64,000 nt of DNA from CBDFHV01 sp965247705 (GTDB lineage Bacteria; Pseudomonadota; Alphaproteobacteria; Rhodospirillales; CAMCUA01), in NCBI GenBank assembly GCA_965247705.1, contig CBDFHV010000085.1, forward strand, positions 124,001-188,000, given 5' to 3'. Below are positions 8,786-18,655 of the stretch, in pieces; the stretch's first letter is position 1; each line of letters starts with the position of its first letter. Below the pieces are notes generated by a model. It was given only the letters and a program-made list of their open reading frames with translations. It ran no database searches and was not told the origin of the DNA. Position numbers and translations under genes: made by a program.

Positions 8786-9775
8786 TTGACATCATCCCTG
8801 CTCGAGGTTTCGCACCTGCGGGTGGAGTTTCCCACCCGGCGGGGAACCCTGGTCGCCGTCGACGACGTCTCGTTCCATGTGGGCGCCGGCGAGATCCTCG
8901 GCATGGTCGGCGAATCGGGGGCCGGCAAGTCGATGATCGGCAATGCCGTGATCGGCCTCCTGGAACCACCGGGCCGAATCGCCGCCGGCACGATCCATTT
9001 GGACGGCCAGCGGATGGACGACCTGGACCCGACGGCGATGCGCCGGCTTCGCGGTCGGCACATCGGGGCGATCTTTCAGGATCCCCTGACCAGCCTCAAT
9101 CCCCTGATGCGGATTGGCGATCAACTGGTGGAAACCATGCGCACCCATCTCGACATCTCGGTCGAGCAGGCGCGCCACAAGGCGACCGCGATTCTGGACG
9201 AGGTGGGCATCCCGGCGGCGGCGGCCAGAATGGGCCACTACCCCCACCAGCTTTCCGGCGGCATGCGCCAGCGGGTGGTGATCGCGCTGGCTCTTTGCTG
9301 CGGGCCGCGCCTGGTCATCGCCGACGAACCGACGACGGCGCTGGACGTTTCCATCCAGGCGCAGATCATCCATCTGCTGAAGCGGCTGTGCCGCGATCAC
9401 GGCACGGCGGTGATCCTGATCACCCACGACATGGGGGTGATCGCCGAGGCCGCCGATCGGGTCGCGGTCCTTTACGCCGGGCGGTTGGCGGAGATCGGTC
9501 ACGCCCGAGACGTGGTCAAGGCCCCCCGCCATCCCTACACCCGGGGTCTCATGCGCTCCATCCCGGCGATCGGCCGGCAGGCGGAGCGGCTGGAGCAGAT
9601 CCCCGGCGCCATGCCCCGGCTGACCCAGATCCCCCCGGGCTGCCCCTTCGTGCCCCGCTGTCCCGATGCGTTCGAGCGCTGTCATGGGGAACGGCCCGAT
9701 CCGATGGCAACCCCGTCCTCGCTTGCGGCGTGCTGGCTCTATGGGGCCACGCAAGCGCCGGCCGCCCAGGCCTGA
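8786..9775 (+). CDS. Peptide/nickel-type ABC importer, ATPase 1 (DppD-like)
   Basis: This 329-residue ATPase drives uptake of peptides or similar solutes. Walker A is GESGAGKS (about residues 41-48), the signature LSGGMRQRV is near 156, Walker B is LVIADEPTTALD and the switch His is in ITHDMG. The C-terminal oligopeptide-transporter extension carries the Cys-rich CPFVPRCPDAFERC segment typical of DppD/OppD, which may bind an Fe-S cluster. The start appears to be TTG at 8786, since no in-frame ATG precedes the conserved N-terminus. It is the first gene of a five-gene operon, and its 3' end overlaps the second ATPase gene. Confidence 0.92.
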   Translation: MTSSLLEVSHLRVEFPTRRGTLVAVDDVSFHVGAGEILGMVGESGAGKSMIGNAVIGLLEPPGRIAAGTIHLDGQRMDDLDPTAMRRLRGRHIGAIFQDPLTSLNPLMRIGDQLVETMRTHLDISVEQARHKATAILDEVGIPAAAARMGHYPHQLSGGMRQRVVIALALCCGPRLVIADEPTTALDVSIQAQIIHLLKRLCRDHGTAVILITHDMGVIAEAADRVAVLYAGRLAEIGHARDVVKAPRHPYTRGLMRSIPAIGRQAERLEQIPGAMPRLTQIPPGCPFVPRCPDAFERCHGERPDPMATPSSLAACWLYGATQAPAAQA

Positions 9776-10784
9776 GGAGAAGGCTTCGCCGCAAGAAAAT
9801 CCCACCGTGATCGACGTGCGGGATCTGGTCGGCCACTTCGACGTGTCGCCACCGCTGCTGGAGCTCATCCTGGAACGCCGGGGCCGGCAGTGGGTGCGAG
9901 CGGTCGACGGGGTGTCGCTGAGCCTGCGGCGGGGCGAGACCCTGGCGGTGGTCGGCGAGTCCGGATGCGGCAAGTCGACGGTGGCCCGCCTGGTCGCCGA
10001 GCTTGATCGGCCGACCTCCGGCAGCGTCGTCTACGCGGGCGACGAAAGCGGCCGCGGGCGGCGGGTCCAGATGATCTTCCAGGACCCCTACGCGTCGCTG
10101 AATCCCCGCTGGCGGGTAGGCGACATCATCGCCGAGCCCATGCGCGTCGCCGGCACCATGACGGACCGTCAGGCGATCGACGACCGGGTGGGAGTACTGC
10201 TCACCCGCGTCGGCCTGTCTCCCGAGGACAAACAGAAGTATCCCCACGCGTTCTCCGGGGGTCAGCGGCAACGCATTTCCATCGCCAGGGCCTTGGCCGG
10301 GGAGCCCGAATTCATCATCTGCGACGAGCCCACCTCGGCCCTGGATGTGTCGGTGCAGGCCCAGATACTAAACCTGTTGCGGGATCTTCAGCGGCGATTG
10401 GGCCTCACCTACCTGTTCATTTCCCACGATCTGGCGGTGGTCTATCACGTCGCCGATGTGGTGGCGGTCATGTACCTGGGACGGGTCTGCGAGACATCGC
10501 CGACCGGGTCCTTGTTCGCCCGTCCCCGTCACCCCTACACCCGGCTTCTGCTCGACGCGGTTCCCGACATCGAAATGAGCGGCCGCGAACGCCGCCCGTT
10601 GACCGGCGAGTTGCCGGATCCCATCAACGCGCCGACGGGCTGCGCGTTTCATCCCCGTTGTCCCTTCGCCGAGGACCGCTGCCGGCGGGAGCGGCCCGAG
10701 CTGCTGGCAATCGATGATGCCTTCGTCGCCTGCCACGCCGTGGCGGAAGGCCGCCTGCCCGACGGGGGGTCGGCGGCGCCATGA
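9741..10784 (+). CDS. Peptide/nickel-type ABC importer, ATPase 2 (DppF-like)
   Basis: This is the second nucleotide-binding subunit, 347 residues from the ATG at 9741. Walker A is GESGCGKS (about residue 72), the signature FSGGQRQRI is near 171, Walker B is FIICDEPTSALD, followed by ISHDLAVV and the C-terminal CAFHPRCPFAEDRC segment. It overlaps the first ATPase by 35 bp. A GTG at 9807 would give a shorter protein starting VIDVRDLVGHF and is an alternative, but the ATG is preferred. Both ATPases carry all core motifs, so a heterodimer with two working sites is expected. Confidence 0.9.
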   Translation: MGPRKRRPPRPEEKASPQENPTVIDVRDLVGHFDVSPPLLELILERRGRQWVRAVDGVSLSLRRGETLAVVGESGCGKSTVARLVAELDRPTSGSVVYAGDESGRGRRVQMIFQDPYASLNPRWRVGDIIAEPMRVAGTMTDRQAIDDRVGVLLTRVGLSPEDKQKYPHAFSGGQRQRISIARALAGEPEFIICDEPTSALDVSVQAQILNLLRDLQRRLGLTYLFISHDLAVVYHVADVVAVMYLGRVCETSPTGSLFARPRHPYTRLLLDAVPDIEMSGRERRPLTGELPDPINAPTGCAFHPRCPFAEDRCRRERPELLAIDDAFVACHAVAEGRLPDGGSAAP

Positions 10785-11767
10785 TCGCGCTTGTCCTGCG
10801 CCGCCTGCTGCAATCCGTCCTGGTCATGCTGGTGGTCGCCCTGCTGGCCTTTTCCCTGTTCCGTTACGTCGGCGATCCGGTGGCCCAGATGGTGGGACAG
10901 GAGACCTCGATCGAGGACCGGGATCGGCTCCGTGAATCCCTCGGCCTCAACGATCCGGCCCTGGTCCAGTACGCCCGCTTCGTCGCCAATATGCTTCAGG
11001 GCGAGTTCGGGTTCTCCTACCGCAACCGCGAGCCCGTGGCCTCGCTGATCGCCAAGCGCCTGCCGGCGACCATGGAACTGAGCCTGGTCGCCATGGTGAT
11101 CGCGATCGCGCTGGGAATCCCCATGGGCGTTCAGACCGCGCTTCATCCCCGACGGTGGACCAGCAAGATCCTGCAGGCCGCTTCCCTGGTCGGCATTTCC
11201 CTGCCAACGTTTCTGATCGGCATCCTGTTGATCCTTGTCTTCGGCGTGATTCTGGCCTGGTTGCCCACCTTCGGCCGCGGCGAGGTGGTGGCGCTGGGCG
11301 CCTGGTCGACGGGATTGCTCACGGCCAGCGGCTTGAAAGCCCTGATTCTGCCGTCGATCACGCTGGCGGTCTTTCAGCTGACCCTGATCATGCGCCTTGT
11401 CCGCTCCGAGATGCTGGAGGTGCTGCGCGCGGATTTCGTCAAGTTCGCCCGCGCCCGGGGCTTGCGCGAAAGCTCGGTCCGGTTTCGCCATGCCTTGAAG
11501 AACACCCTGGTGCCGGTGATCACCATCATCGGTCTCCAGGCCGGCGGCGTGATCGCGTTTTCGGTGATCACCGAGGCGGTGTTCCAGTGGCCGGGCATGG
11601 GCCTTCTCTTCCTGCAGGCCATACAGTTCGTCGATATCCCGGTGATGTCGGCCTATCTGATCCTGATCGCCTTCTTTTTCGTCGCCATCAATCTGGTCGT
11701 CGACGTCCTCTACTACGCGGTCGATCCACGCTTGCGCATGGACCGGCCGGGCGCGGGAGGCCATTGA
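10781..11767 (+). CDS. Peptide/nickel-type ABC importer, permease 1 (DppB-like)
   Basis: This inner-membrane permease has 328 residues. It begins with the usual MIALVLRRLLQSV membrane start, has about six membrane segments and carries the cytoplasmic EAA loop near FVKFARARGLRESSVRFRHALKN, which docks on the ATPases. FQWPGMGLLF and the C-terminal DVLYYAVDPRLRM are hallmarks of DppB/OppB proteins. Its ATG overlaps the stop of the second ATPase (ATGA), so translation is coupled. It is followed 1 bp later by the second permease. Confidence 0.93.
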   Translation: MIALVLRRLLQSVLVMLVVALLAFSLFRYVGDPVAQMVGQETSIEDRDRLRESLGLNDPALVQYARFVANMLQGEFGFSYRNREPVASLIAKRLPATMELSLVAMVIAIALGIPMGVQTALHPRRWTSKILQAASLVGISLPTFLIGILLILVFGVILAWLPTFGRGEVVALGAWSTGLLTASGLKALILPSITLAVFQLTLIMRLVRSEMLEVLRADFVKFARARGLRESSVRFRHALKNTLVPVITIIGLQAGGVIAFSVITEAVFQWPGMGLLFLQAIQFVDIPVMSAYLILIAFFFVAINLVVDVLYYAVDPRLRMDRPGAGGH

Positions 11768-11768
11768 G

Positions 11769-12701
11769 GTGTCGGCCGCCTCCGCACTCCGCCATCGCTG
11801 GCACGCCATGCTGGACAGCGACCTTTGGTACAGTTTTCGCGCGTCCCGCGTCACCGTCGCGGCGGCGGCGACAACCGGCATCCTGTTCCTGGGCGCCCTG
11901 TTGGCGCCGTGGATCTCGCCGCAAGACCCCTTCGATCCGGCGGCGCTCAACCTGCTGGACGCCTTCCTGCCGCCGGCGTGGCTGGAAGACGGCATGGCCC
12001 GGTACCTCCTGGGAACGGACGATCAGGGCCACGACATGTTCTCGGTCATCCTCCATGGCTCGCGCGTGTCGTTGCTGGTCGGCTTCGCTTCGGTCGCCCT
12101 GGCCATGTCGATCGGCGTCAACCTGGGGCTCATCGCCGGTTATTTCGGTGGCTTTGTCGATTCCTTCGTGATGCGGATCGCCGACGTGCAACTGACATTT
12201 CCGGCGATCCTGACCGCGCTTCTGATCGACGGCGTGATGCGGGGACTGCTGCCGGCCGAAAGCCACGACGCCCTGGCCATTCCCGTCCTTGTGCTGGCCA
12301 TCGGCCTGTCCCAGTGGGTCAACTTCGCCCGTACGGTCCGTGGCTCGACCCTGGTCGAGCGGAACAAGGAATACGTTCAAGCGGCCCGTCTGATCGGTCT
12401 CGGCCCGCTGCCGATTCTGTTCCGCCACATTCTTCCCAACGTGATGGGACCGGTGCTGGTAATCGGCACCATTGGGCTGGCGGTGTCGATCCTGCTGGAA
12501 GCGACCCTCAGTTTCCTCGGCATCGGCATCCCGCCGACGGAGCCGTCCCTGGGCACCCTGATCCGCATCGGCAACGACTTCCTGTTTTCCGGTGAGTGGT
12601 GGATTGTGATCTTTCCCGGCGCGACCTTGGCGATCCTGGTGCTGGCGGTTAATCTTCTCGGCGACTGGCTGCGGGACGCGTTGAACCCCAAGCTGCGGTG
12701 A
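11769..12701 (+). CDS. Peptide/nickel-type ABC importer, permease 2 (DppC-like)
   Basis: This is the partner permease, 310 residues. It has an N-terminal cytoplasmic tail, a first membrane span near residues 30-50, the LGTDDQGHDMFSVILHGSR motif that marks DppC/OppC proteins, and the EAA loop near YVQAARLIGLGPLPILFRHILPN. The GTG at 11769 is used because it sits right after the first permease; an ATG at 11808 is an alternative. The protein ends GDWLRDALNPKLR, as usual in the family. About 136 bp separate it from the binding-protein gene. Confidence 0.92.
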   Translation: MSAASALRHRWHAMLDSDLWYSFRASRVTVAAAATTGILFLGALLAPWISPQDPFDPAALNLLDAFLPPAWLEDGMARYLLGTDDQGHDMFSVILHGSRVSLLVGFASVALAMSIGVNLGLIAGYFGGFVDSFVMRIADVQLTFPAILTALLIDGVMRGLLPAESHDALAIPVLVLAIGLSQWVNFARTVRGSTLVERNKEYVQAARLIGLGPLPILFRHILPNVMGPVLVIGTIGLAVSILLEATLSFLGIGIPPTEPSLGTLIRIGNDFLFSGEWWIVIFPGATLAILVLAVNLLGDWLRDALNPKLR

Positions 12702-12837
12702 CTCCGGTCAATTAGCCGTGAAGCCGGCATCCTTTCGCTTGGCCGACATCGAGGGGCCGGCCTATACCGGCCGACAACGGTGGGATTTCCTTTTCGGGCT
12801 GTCCGCCAGCCCAATCTCGGGGACTAGGAGTAGGAAC

Positions 12838-14415
12838 ATGAAAACCATCTCTCGCGCGGCGACGATGCTCATCGCCGCCGCCGCGTTGGCGACATCCGTC
12901 GCCGTTGCCGATGCCAAAACCTTCCGCTGGGCCGGCAAGACCGATCCGCAGACCCTGGACCCCCACGGCACCAACACGGCGCCGGTCCTCGGCTTCCTCA
13001 ACAACATTTACGAAGGCCTCGTCCGCCGGGGCAAGGACATGAAGCTGGAGCCGGCGCTGGCGGCAAGCTGGGAGCCGATCGGCCAGGACGGCTGGCGGTT
13101 CAAGCTGCGCCAAGGCGTGACCTTCCACGGGGGCCAGTCCTTCGACGCCGAGGACGTCCTGTTCTCCTATCAGCGGGCCAGTTCCGAACAATCCGACGTC
13201 CGCTCCTGGTTCGCGCCGGTCCGCGACGTCAAGGTCGTCGATTCCCACACGGTGGATATCCTGACCAAGGCGCCCAATCCCCTGTTTCCAAGCTCCATCG
13301 CCAACTGGATGATCATCGACAAGGGATGGGCGGAATCCAACAGCGCGGCGCGGCCGGCGCGGGACAAGGAGAATTACGCCACGCTCCACGCCAACGGCAG
13401 CGGCGCCTTCATGATCAAGTCACGGGATCCGGGCGTGAAGACGACCCTGGTGCCGTTCGGGAACTGGTGGGGCAAGCTGGAGAGCAACATCACCGAGGCG
13501 GTGTTCACGCCCATCGGCACCCAGGCGACGGGCGTCGCGGCGCTGCTGTCCGGCGAAATCGATTTCATCGAGCCGATTCCCCTTCAAGACGTGCCGCGCA
13601 TCCAGAAAACCTCCGGGTTCACCGTCCACCAGGGGATCGAGGCGCGGGTGATCATGTTCGGCTTCGAGCATGCGGCCGACGAGCTGCGCTATTCCAACAT
13701 CAAGGGCAAGAACCCCTTCAAGGATGCCCGGGTGCGCAAGGCCGCCTATCAGGCGATCAACGTGGACGCCATCATCAAGAAGGTGATGCGCGGCAACGCC
13801 CAGCCGGCGGGACTGCTGATCAGCGCGGCCATGGAGGGCTTCAGCCCCCAGCATAACGAACGCTTCGCCAACGACCCCAAGGCGGCCAAGGCCCTGCTCG
13901 CCGAGGCCGGATACGCCGACGGGTTCGAGTTCGGCCTCGCCTGTCCCAACGACCGCTACATCAATGACGAGGCGATCTGCACCGCCGCCGTCTCCATGCT
14001 GGCCCAGGTGGGCCTGAAGGCGAAACTGCGGACCATGCCGGTGCGCAACTACTGGAAGGAACTGCGGGCCAACAATTTCGACATGTACTTGCTGGGCTGG
14101 TCCCCGGGCACCTTCGATGCGGAGCATCCCATTCGCTTCCTGATGCACACGCCGAACAAGGAGAAGAAGCTGGGAAGCTGGAACTTCGGCAAGTTCTCGG
14201 ACCCCAAGGTGGACGAGCTTCTACCCATGGTCCAGGTGGAGCTCGACCCGGCGAAACGCCAGGCCATGCTCGACGAAATCCATGGAATCCTGCGCAACAA
14301 GGTGGCCTACGTGCCCCTGCACGTTCAGCCGCTGGTCTGGGGTTCGAAGGACAACATCAAACTCACCCAGCGGCCGGACAACTTCTTCATCCTGCGTTGG
14401 GTGAGCGTCAACTGA
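12838..14415 (+). CDS. Peptide/nickel-type ABC importer, periplasmic binding protein 1
   Basis: This SBP_bac_5 family solute receptor has 525 residues. The ATG at 12838 follows an AGGAGTAGGA ribosome site and starts a clear Sec signal peptide (MKTISRAATML to VADAK). The mature start (TFRWAGKTDPQTLDPH) and the WRFKLRQGVTFHGGQSFDAEDV motif are typical. ACPNDRYIND is shared, with small changes, by the binding proteins at 34824 and 46857. It is the last gene of the importer operon, and a separate promoter in the 136-bp gap is possible. The ligand is unknown. Confidence 0.92.
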   Translation: MKTISRAATMLIAAAALATSVAVADAKTFRWAGKTDPQTLDPHGTNTAPVLGFLNNIYEGLVRRGKDMKLEPALAASWEPIGQDGWRFKLRQGVTFHGGQSFDAEDVLFSYQRASSEQSDVRSWFAPVRDVKVVDSHTVDILTKAPNPLFPSSIANWMIIDKGWAESNSAARPARDKENYATLHANGSGAFMIKSRDPGVKTTLVPFGNWWGKLESNITEAVFTPIGTQATGVAALLSGEIDFIEPIPLQDVPRIQKTSGFTVHQGIEARVIMFGFEHAADELRYSNIKGKNPFKDARVRKAAYQAINVDAIIKKVMRGNAQPAGLLISAAMEGFSPQHNERFANDPKAAKALLAEAGYADGFEFGLACPNDRYINDEAICTAAVSMLAQVGLKAKLRTMPVRNYWKELRANNFDMYLLGWSPGTFDAEHPIRFLMHTPNKEKKLGSWNFGKFSDPKVDELLPMVQVELDPAKRQAMLDEIHGILRNKVAYVPLHVQPLVWGSKDNIKLTQRPDNFFILRWVSVN

Positions 14416-14466
14416 GCGCGAGCCGGCCCTCCGCGCGAACGAGCGCTGCCAAGACCCAAAAGCAAA

Positions 14467-14492
14467 CCGCCCGGGGATTTCTCCCCGGGCGG
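14467..14492 (-). terminator. Intrinsic terminator for the Bax inhibitor-1 family gene
   Basis: There is an 11-bp perfect GC stem (CCGCCCGGGGA at 14467-14477 with its complement at 14482-14492) and a 4-base loop. Read on the minus strand the stem is followed by TTTGCTTTT, a U-rich tail, so it ends transcription of the gene at 14521-15255. On the plus strand there is no U run after the stem. Confidence 0.8.
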
Positions 14493-14520
14493 CGCGTGAA
14501 GCTGTATGAGGCGGAAGGGC

Positions 14521-15255
14521 CTAGCGGCGCTCGCCGAACAGGTGCAGCAGCATGATGAACAGGTTGATGAAGTCCAGGTAAAGGCGCAGCGCCCCCATGA
14601 TGGCCTTCTTGCTGTGCACCTCGTCGGTGTCCGCCTGGCGGTAGATGTCGCGGATTCGCTGGGTGTCGTAGGCGGTCAGGCCGACAAAGACGAGCACCCC
14701 AATCACCGAGATCATGAACATCAGGGCCGTGCTCTGCAGAAAGATATTCACCACCATGGCGATGAAAATGCCGATCAGGCCCATGAACAGGAACGAGCCC
14801 CACTTGGTCAGGTCCCGCTTCGTGGTGTAGCCGTAGAGGCTCATCGCGGCGAAGGTGCCGGCGGTGATGAAGAACACCCGGGCGATGCTGGCTCCCGTGT
14901 ACATCAGGAAGATCGACGCCAGGGACAGGCCCATAATGCCCGAAAAGACCCAGAACAGGGCCTGCGCCGTGCTCGCCTTCACGTGCTGGATGCGGGCGCT
15001 GAGGAACATCACCATGCCGATCGGCGCCAGGAACACCACCCACATCAACGGGGTGCCGAAGATCGCCTGGGTCATGGTCTCCGACGTCGAGACGCCGAGG
15101 GCGACGATCCCCGTCAGCGCCAGCCCCGAGGCCATGTAGTTGTAAACCTTCAGCATGTACTCGCGCAGGCCGACATCGATGTCGGCGGCCGCGGCCTGGG
15201 CCGGGCTCATGCGCGCCGTGCCGAGCGAAAACCGTTTGTCGGGACCGAATGCCAT
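14521..15255 (-). CDS. Bax inhibitor-1 / YccA family membrane protein
   Basis: These small multi-span proteins sit in the inner membrane and are linked to calcium leak or to modulation of FtsH proteolysis in E. coli. The 244-residue protein starts with a short hydrophilic tail (MAFGPDKRFSLGTARMSPAQAAA) and has about seven membrane segments. The hallmark GLTAYDTQRIRDIY, with its conserved Asp, is near the end, followed by LRLYLDFINLFIMLLHLFG. A good ribosome site (AAGGGAG) precedes the ATG. It appears to be a single-gene unit with its own terminator. Confidence 0.92.
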   Translation of the reverse strand: MAFGPDKRFSLGTARMSPAQAAAADIDVGLREYMLKVYNYMASGLALTGIVALGVSTSETMTQAIFGTPLMWVVFLAPIGMVMFLSARIQHVKASTAQALFWVFSGIMGLSLASIFLMYTGASIARVFFITAGTFAAMSLYGYTTKRDLTKWGSFLFMGLIGIFIAMVVNIFLQSTALMFMISVIGVLVFVGLTAYDTQRIRDIYRQADTDEVHSKKAIMGALRLYLDFINLFIMLLHLFGERR

Positions 15256-15356
15256 CTAAAAGCTCCCTTGCCAGAAACCTGGCGGCTCAAGGTTGTGCGT
15301 CGGGCCTAATATGGCATGCCGGGACCGCGATTCAATACCCGCATGGGCTTACGCGG

Positions 15357-17921
15357 TTACCGGTTGCGCAGGTGCGGCGCCGCTTTTTGGCCGAGTGCGC
15401 GCCAGGTGCCGGCAAAGCCCGCCGACACCGTCGCCACCACGCAGGCGACGATGGTGGCCGCCGTCACCCCGGGCAGCCAGACCCATTCGGCGCTCATGAG
15501 GGGCACGATGACCGCCCAGGCCGTCGCCGTGCCGACCATGGCGGCGATGATCCCCGTGGCCAGGCCCAGAATCCCGTATTCGACCAGGAACGCCGTCAGG
15601 ACCAGCCGCCGGGGCGCGCCCAGGACCTTGAACACCACCGAATCGTAGACCCGCCGGCGCCGGGTGGCGGCGATGGCGCCGCCGAGGACCAGCATGCCCG
15701 ACAGAATGCTGATGCCGGCGGTGGAGCGGACGGCGGTGCTGGTGGACTTCAGGATGTTGGCCGCGGCCTCCAGGGCGTCGCGCACCCGGATCGCCGAGAT
15801 GTTGGGGAAGCCCTCGGTGCCGGCCCGCTCCAGGGCCGGTTCCGACTCCACCGCTGCCTGGACGGCGGCCAGGTGGGTGTGGGGCGCCTTTTCCAGCAGG
15901 CCGGGCGAAAAGATGAACACGAAGTCCATGCGCAGGCTGCGCCAGTCGATCTCCCGCAAACTGGCGATGGTGCCGGTGATCTCGCGCCCGAGAACGTTCA
16001 GCGTAACGGTGTCCCCCAGCCCGACGCCGAAGCCGCGGGCGATGTTGGCGTCCAGCGAGATCAGGGGCGGACCACGGTAGTCCGCCGGCCACCATTTCCC
16101 CTTGACGATCAGGGCGTCTTGGGGTGTTTCCGCCATGTAGGTGAGCGCCCGGTCGCCGCGCACCGCCCATTGAACGCCCGGATTGATCGCTACCTGGTCG
16201 ACGGGCCGGCCGTCGATCTTGACCACCCGGCCGCGCAGGATGGGCACCCGGCGCATGTCCCCGACCCCGTCCACGGCGCCGACCGCCGTATCGAAGTCGG
16301 CGACCTGGTCGGGCTGGATATCGATGAAGAAATAGGCCGGCGCCTTCTCCGGGATGCGCTCGTCGATCTGGCGGCTCAGGTTGCCCTGGATCAGCGCCAC
16401 CGCCACCAGGACCGACAGGCCCGTGCCCAGGGACAGCACCACGTTGGCCGTCCCGCTGCCGGGGCGATAGAGGCCGGCGACGGCAAGGCGCAACGTCGCC
16501 CGCCCCAGGGGCCGCAGCTTCGGCGCCAGCCACAGGATCCCCTGGGCGGCGGCGCGAAGGATCAGCAGGGTCGCCGCCGCGCCGCCGACGAACCAGGCGG
16601 CGAAATAGCGGTCGCTGGCGCTCCACAGGGTAAGGCCCGCCAGGGCGGCGGCGCACAGGGCCACGGCCAGCAGAAACGGCCACGGGGGCAGATCCCGCCG
16701 CGTCGCGATCTGGTCCCGATAAAGACTCGCCGCCGGCACGTCCCGCGCGCGGGCCAGGGGCCACAGGGCGAAGGTCATCGCCGTCAGCAGCCCGAACACG
16801 GCGGCCAGCAACAGGGGGCGCGGAAACAGGCCGAGGCGCGGCGCCACCGGCAGGACGTCGGCCAGGGCCATGACGGCCAGTATCGGTGCCACCGCCCCGA
16901 CCACCAGCCCGATGGCGATCCCCACCGCCGACAAGGCCCCTACCTGGGCCAGGTAGGCCCGGAACACCAGGCCCGACGATGCGCCCAGGCACTTCATTGT
17001 GGCGATGGTTTGGGCCTTGCGGTCGAGATAGCTCTTGACCCCGTTGGCGACACCGATCCCGCCCACCAGCAGCGCAGTCATGCCGGCGAAGGACAGGAAC
17101 AGCGTCAGGCGCGACAGGAACCGCTCGACCCCCGGCGCCGCCTGGTCGACGCCGCGCACCCGCCAGCCGGCGGTGGGCAGCACGTCGTCGACACGGGCCA
17201 TCCATTCCTTGGCGTCCGAACCCGGCGACAGCAGGACCCGGTAGTGGGTGTGGAACTGGCTTCCCGGTTGGATCAGTTCGGTGTCGGGGAGCGCCCCTTC
17301 GGCAACCAGCAACCGGGGTCCCAGGTTGAATATACTGGCCACTTCGTCGGGCTCATGGGCGATGGTGCCCCGGATGTCGAAAAGGCCACGGCCGACCCGT
17401 ACCGAATCGCCGATGCCGAGGCCCAGCTTGCGCAGCAGTCCCGGATCGGCCAGCGCCCCCCAGGCACCGTCCTTGCGGGCCAGCATGTCGGCGAGGGGCC
17501 GCGCCGGCTCGGTGCCCAGCGCCCCGACCAGGGGATAGGCCTCGTCCACCGCCTTGAGTTCGATGAGGGCGCGCTTGGATTCACCGACATCCGTGCGCGC
17601 CATGGCCCGCATCTCCGTGACCGCCGACAACGCCATGGCGCTGCGGCGCAGGTAGCCCATTTCCGCCGTCGAGGCGTTCCGGTTGTGGAGCCGCAGGTCC
17701 ACGTCGCCGCCCAGCAGCCCCCGGGCGTCGGCCTTGATGCCGGCCTCGATGGCCAGCCCCAGGGACCCCACCCCGGCGATGGCCGCCACCCCGATGGCGA
17801 GGCAAACGACGACGATCCGGAAACCCGCGAAACCCTCCCGCAACTCCCGCCGGGCGATCCGCAAGGGCAGCGCCAAGGACAGGGGCAGCGCCAAAGGCAG
17901 GGGCAGGTTCATTGCGGTCAT
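15357..17921 (-). CDS. FtsX-type ABC exporter permease (YbbP-like)
   Basis: This large permease of the MacB/FtsX superfamily has 854 residues. It has an N-terminal span after RIARRELREG, a big extracytoplasmic domain, then two further clusters of membrane segments in the middle and at the C-terminus, giving the duplicated FtsX layout of YbbP. TMKCLGASSGLVFRAYL and VFKVLGAPRRLVLTAFLVEYG are the cytoplasmic coupling helices that contact the ATPase. Its start overlaps the ATPase gene stop by 4 bp. Next to tesA the pair matches the ybbA-ybbP / tesA neighbourhood known from E. coli. The exported substrate is not known. Confidence 0.92.
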   Translation of the reverse strand: MTAMNLPLPLALPLSLALPLRIARRELREGFAGFRIVVVCLAIGVAAIAGVGSLGLAIEAGIKADARGLLGGDVDLRLHNRNASTAEMGYLRRSAMALSAVTEMRAMARTDVGESKRALIELKAVDEAYPLVGALGTEPARPLADMLARKDGAWGALADPGLLRKLGLGIGDSVRVGRGLFDIRGTIAHEPDEVASIFNLGPRLLVAEGALPDTELIQPGSQFHTHYRVLLSPGSDAKEWMARVDDVLPTAGWRVRGVDQAAPGVERFLSRLTLFLSFAGMTALLVGGIGVANGVKSYLDRKAQTIATMKCLGASSGLVFRAYLAQVGALSAVGIAIGLVVGAVAPILAVMALADVLPVAPRLGLFPRPLLLAAVFGLLTAMTFALWPLARARDVPAASLYRDQIATRRDLPPWPFLLAVALCAAALAGLTLWSASDRYFAAWFVGGAAATLLILRAAAQGILWLAPKLRPLGRATLRLAVAGLYRPGSGTANVVLSLGTGLSVLVAVALIQGNLSRQIDERIPEKAPAYFFIDIQPDQVADFDTAVGAVDGVGDMRRVPILRGRVVKIDGRPVDQVAINPGVQWAVRGDRALTYMAETPQDALIVKGKWWPADYRGPPLISLDANIARGFGVGLGDTVTLNVLGREITGTIASLREIDWRSLRMDFVFIFSPGLLEKAPHTHLAAVQAAVESEPALERAGTEGFPNISAIRVRDALEAAANILKSTSTAVRSTAGISILSGMLVLGGAIAATRRRRVYDSVVFKVLGAPRRLVLTAFLVEYGILGLATGIIAAMVGTATAWAVIVPLMSAEWVWLPGVTAATIVACVVATVSAGFAGTWRALGQKAAPHLRNR

Positions 17922-18655
17922 GCCGCGCTACCGATAGCTGGACTGGTGGTTTCTCCGAGACGTTCGTCGCCGACGATCCGGCCGTCCGCCAGGCGCAGGA
18001 TGCGGCCGCAGCGCGCCGCCAGATCCATGGAATGGGTGACCAGGACCAGCGTCGTGCCGCGCCGGGCATGGAGATCGAACAGCAGGTCCATCACCGCATC
18101 GCCCGTGGCGCCGTCCAGGTTTCCCGTCGGCTCGTCGGTCAGCAGGATCGCCGGTTCGGCGACGAAGGCTCGGGCCAGCGCCACCCGTTGCTGCTCGCCG
18201 CCCGAAAGCTGCCCCGGGTAATGGGTGAGCCGATGGCCGAGGCCGACCGCCTTCAGTTGCTCGCTGGCCTGTGCGAAGGCGTCGTCGCGGCCGGCGAACT
18301 CCAGGGGCATGGCCACGTTCTCCAGGGCGCTCATCGTAGGTACCAGGTGGAAATCCTGGAACACGATACCCACGTTGTCCCGGCGAAAGAGGGCCAGCGA
18401 GTCCTCGTTCAGATCGGTAATATCCATGTCGGCGGCGCGGACCGCACCTTCGGTGACCCGTTCCAGCCCGGCCATGACGAGGAGCAGGCTGGTCTTTCCC
18501 GAACCGGAAGGGCCAACCACGCCCACCGTTTCACCGGCGCCGATGGTAAGGTCGATTCCGTTTAGGATATTGACCGCTCCGGCGGCGCTTGAGAGCCTCA
18601 AGTGAACGCCGTCGAGCCTGAGGGCCGGTTCCGCGGCCCCAGAGGAGTCTGTCAT
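17918..18655 (-). CDS. ABC exporter ATPase (YbbA/LolD-like)
   Basis: This ATPase of the MacB/LolD type pairs with the FtsX permease just downstream. Walker A is GPSGSGKTS, the signature is LSGGEQQRVALARAF, Walker B is ILLTDEPTGNLD and the switch His is in VTHSMD. I place the start at 18655 (MTDSSGAAEP). The frame also stays open to 18718, but that extension looks non-coding. With this start its ATG shares bases with the ATG of the divergent tesA gene. No strong ribosome site precedes it. Confidence 0.88.
   Translation of the reverse strand: MTDSSGAAEPALRLDGVHLRLSSAAGAVNILNGIDLTIGAGETVGVVGPSGSGKTSLLLVMAGLERVTEGAVRAADMDITDLNEDSLALFRRDNVGIVFQDFHLVPTMSALENVAMPLEFAGRDDAFAQASEQLKAVGLGHRLTHYPGQLSGGEQQRVALARAFVAEPAILLTDEPTGNLDGATGDAVMDLLFDLHARRGTTLVLVTHSMDLAARCGRILRLADGRIVGDERLGETTSPAIGSAA

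Noticed and set aside
15249..18221. A 990-codon plus-strand frame opposite the FtsX-type permease
   Set aside because: Its translation is rich in Arg, Gln, Gly and His with no domain, while the minus strand encodes a clear permease and ATPase.
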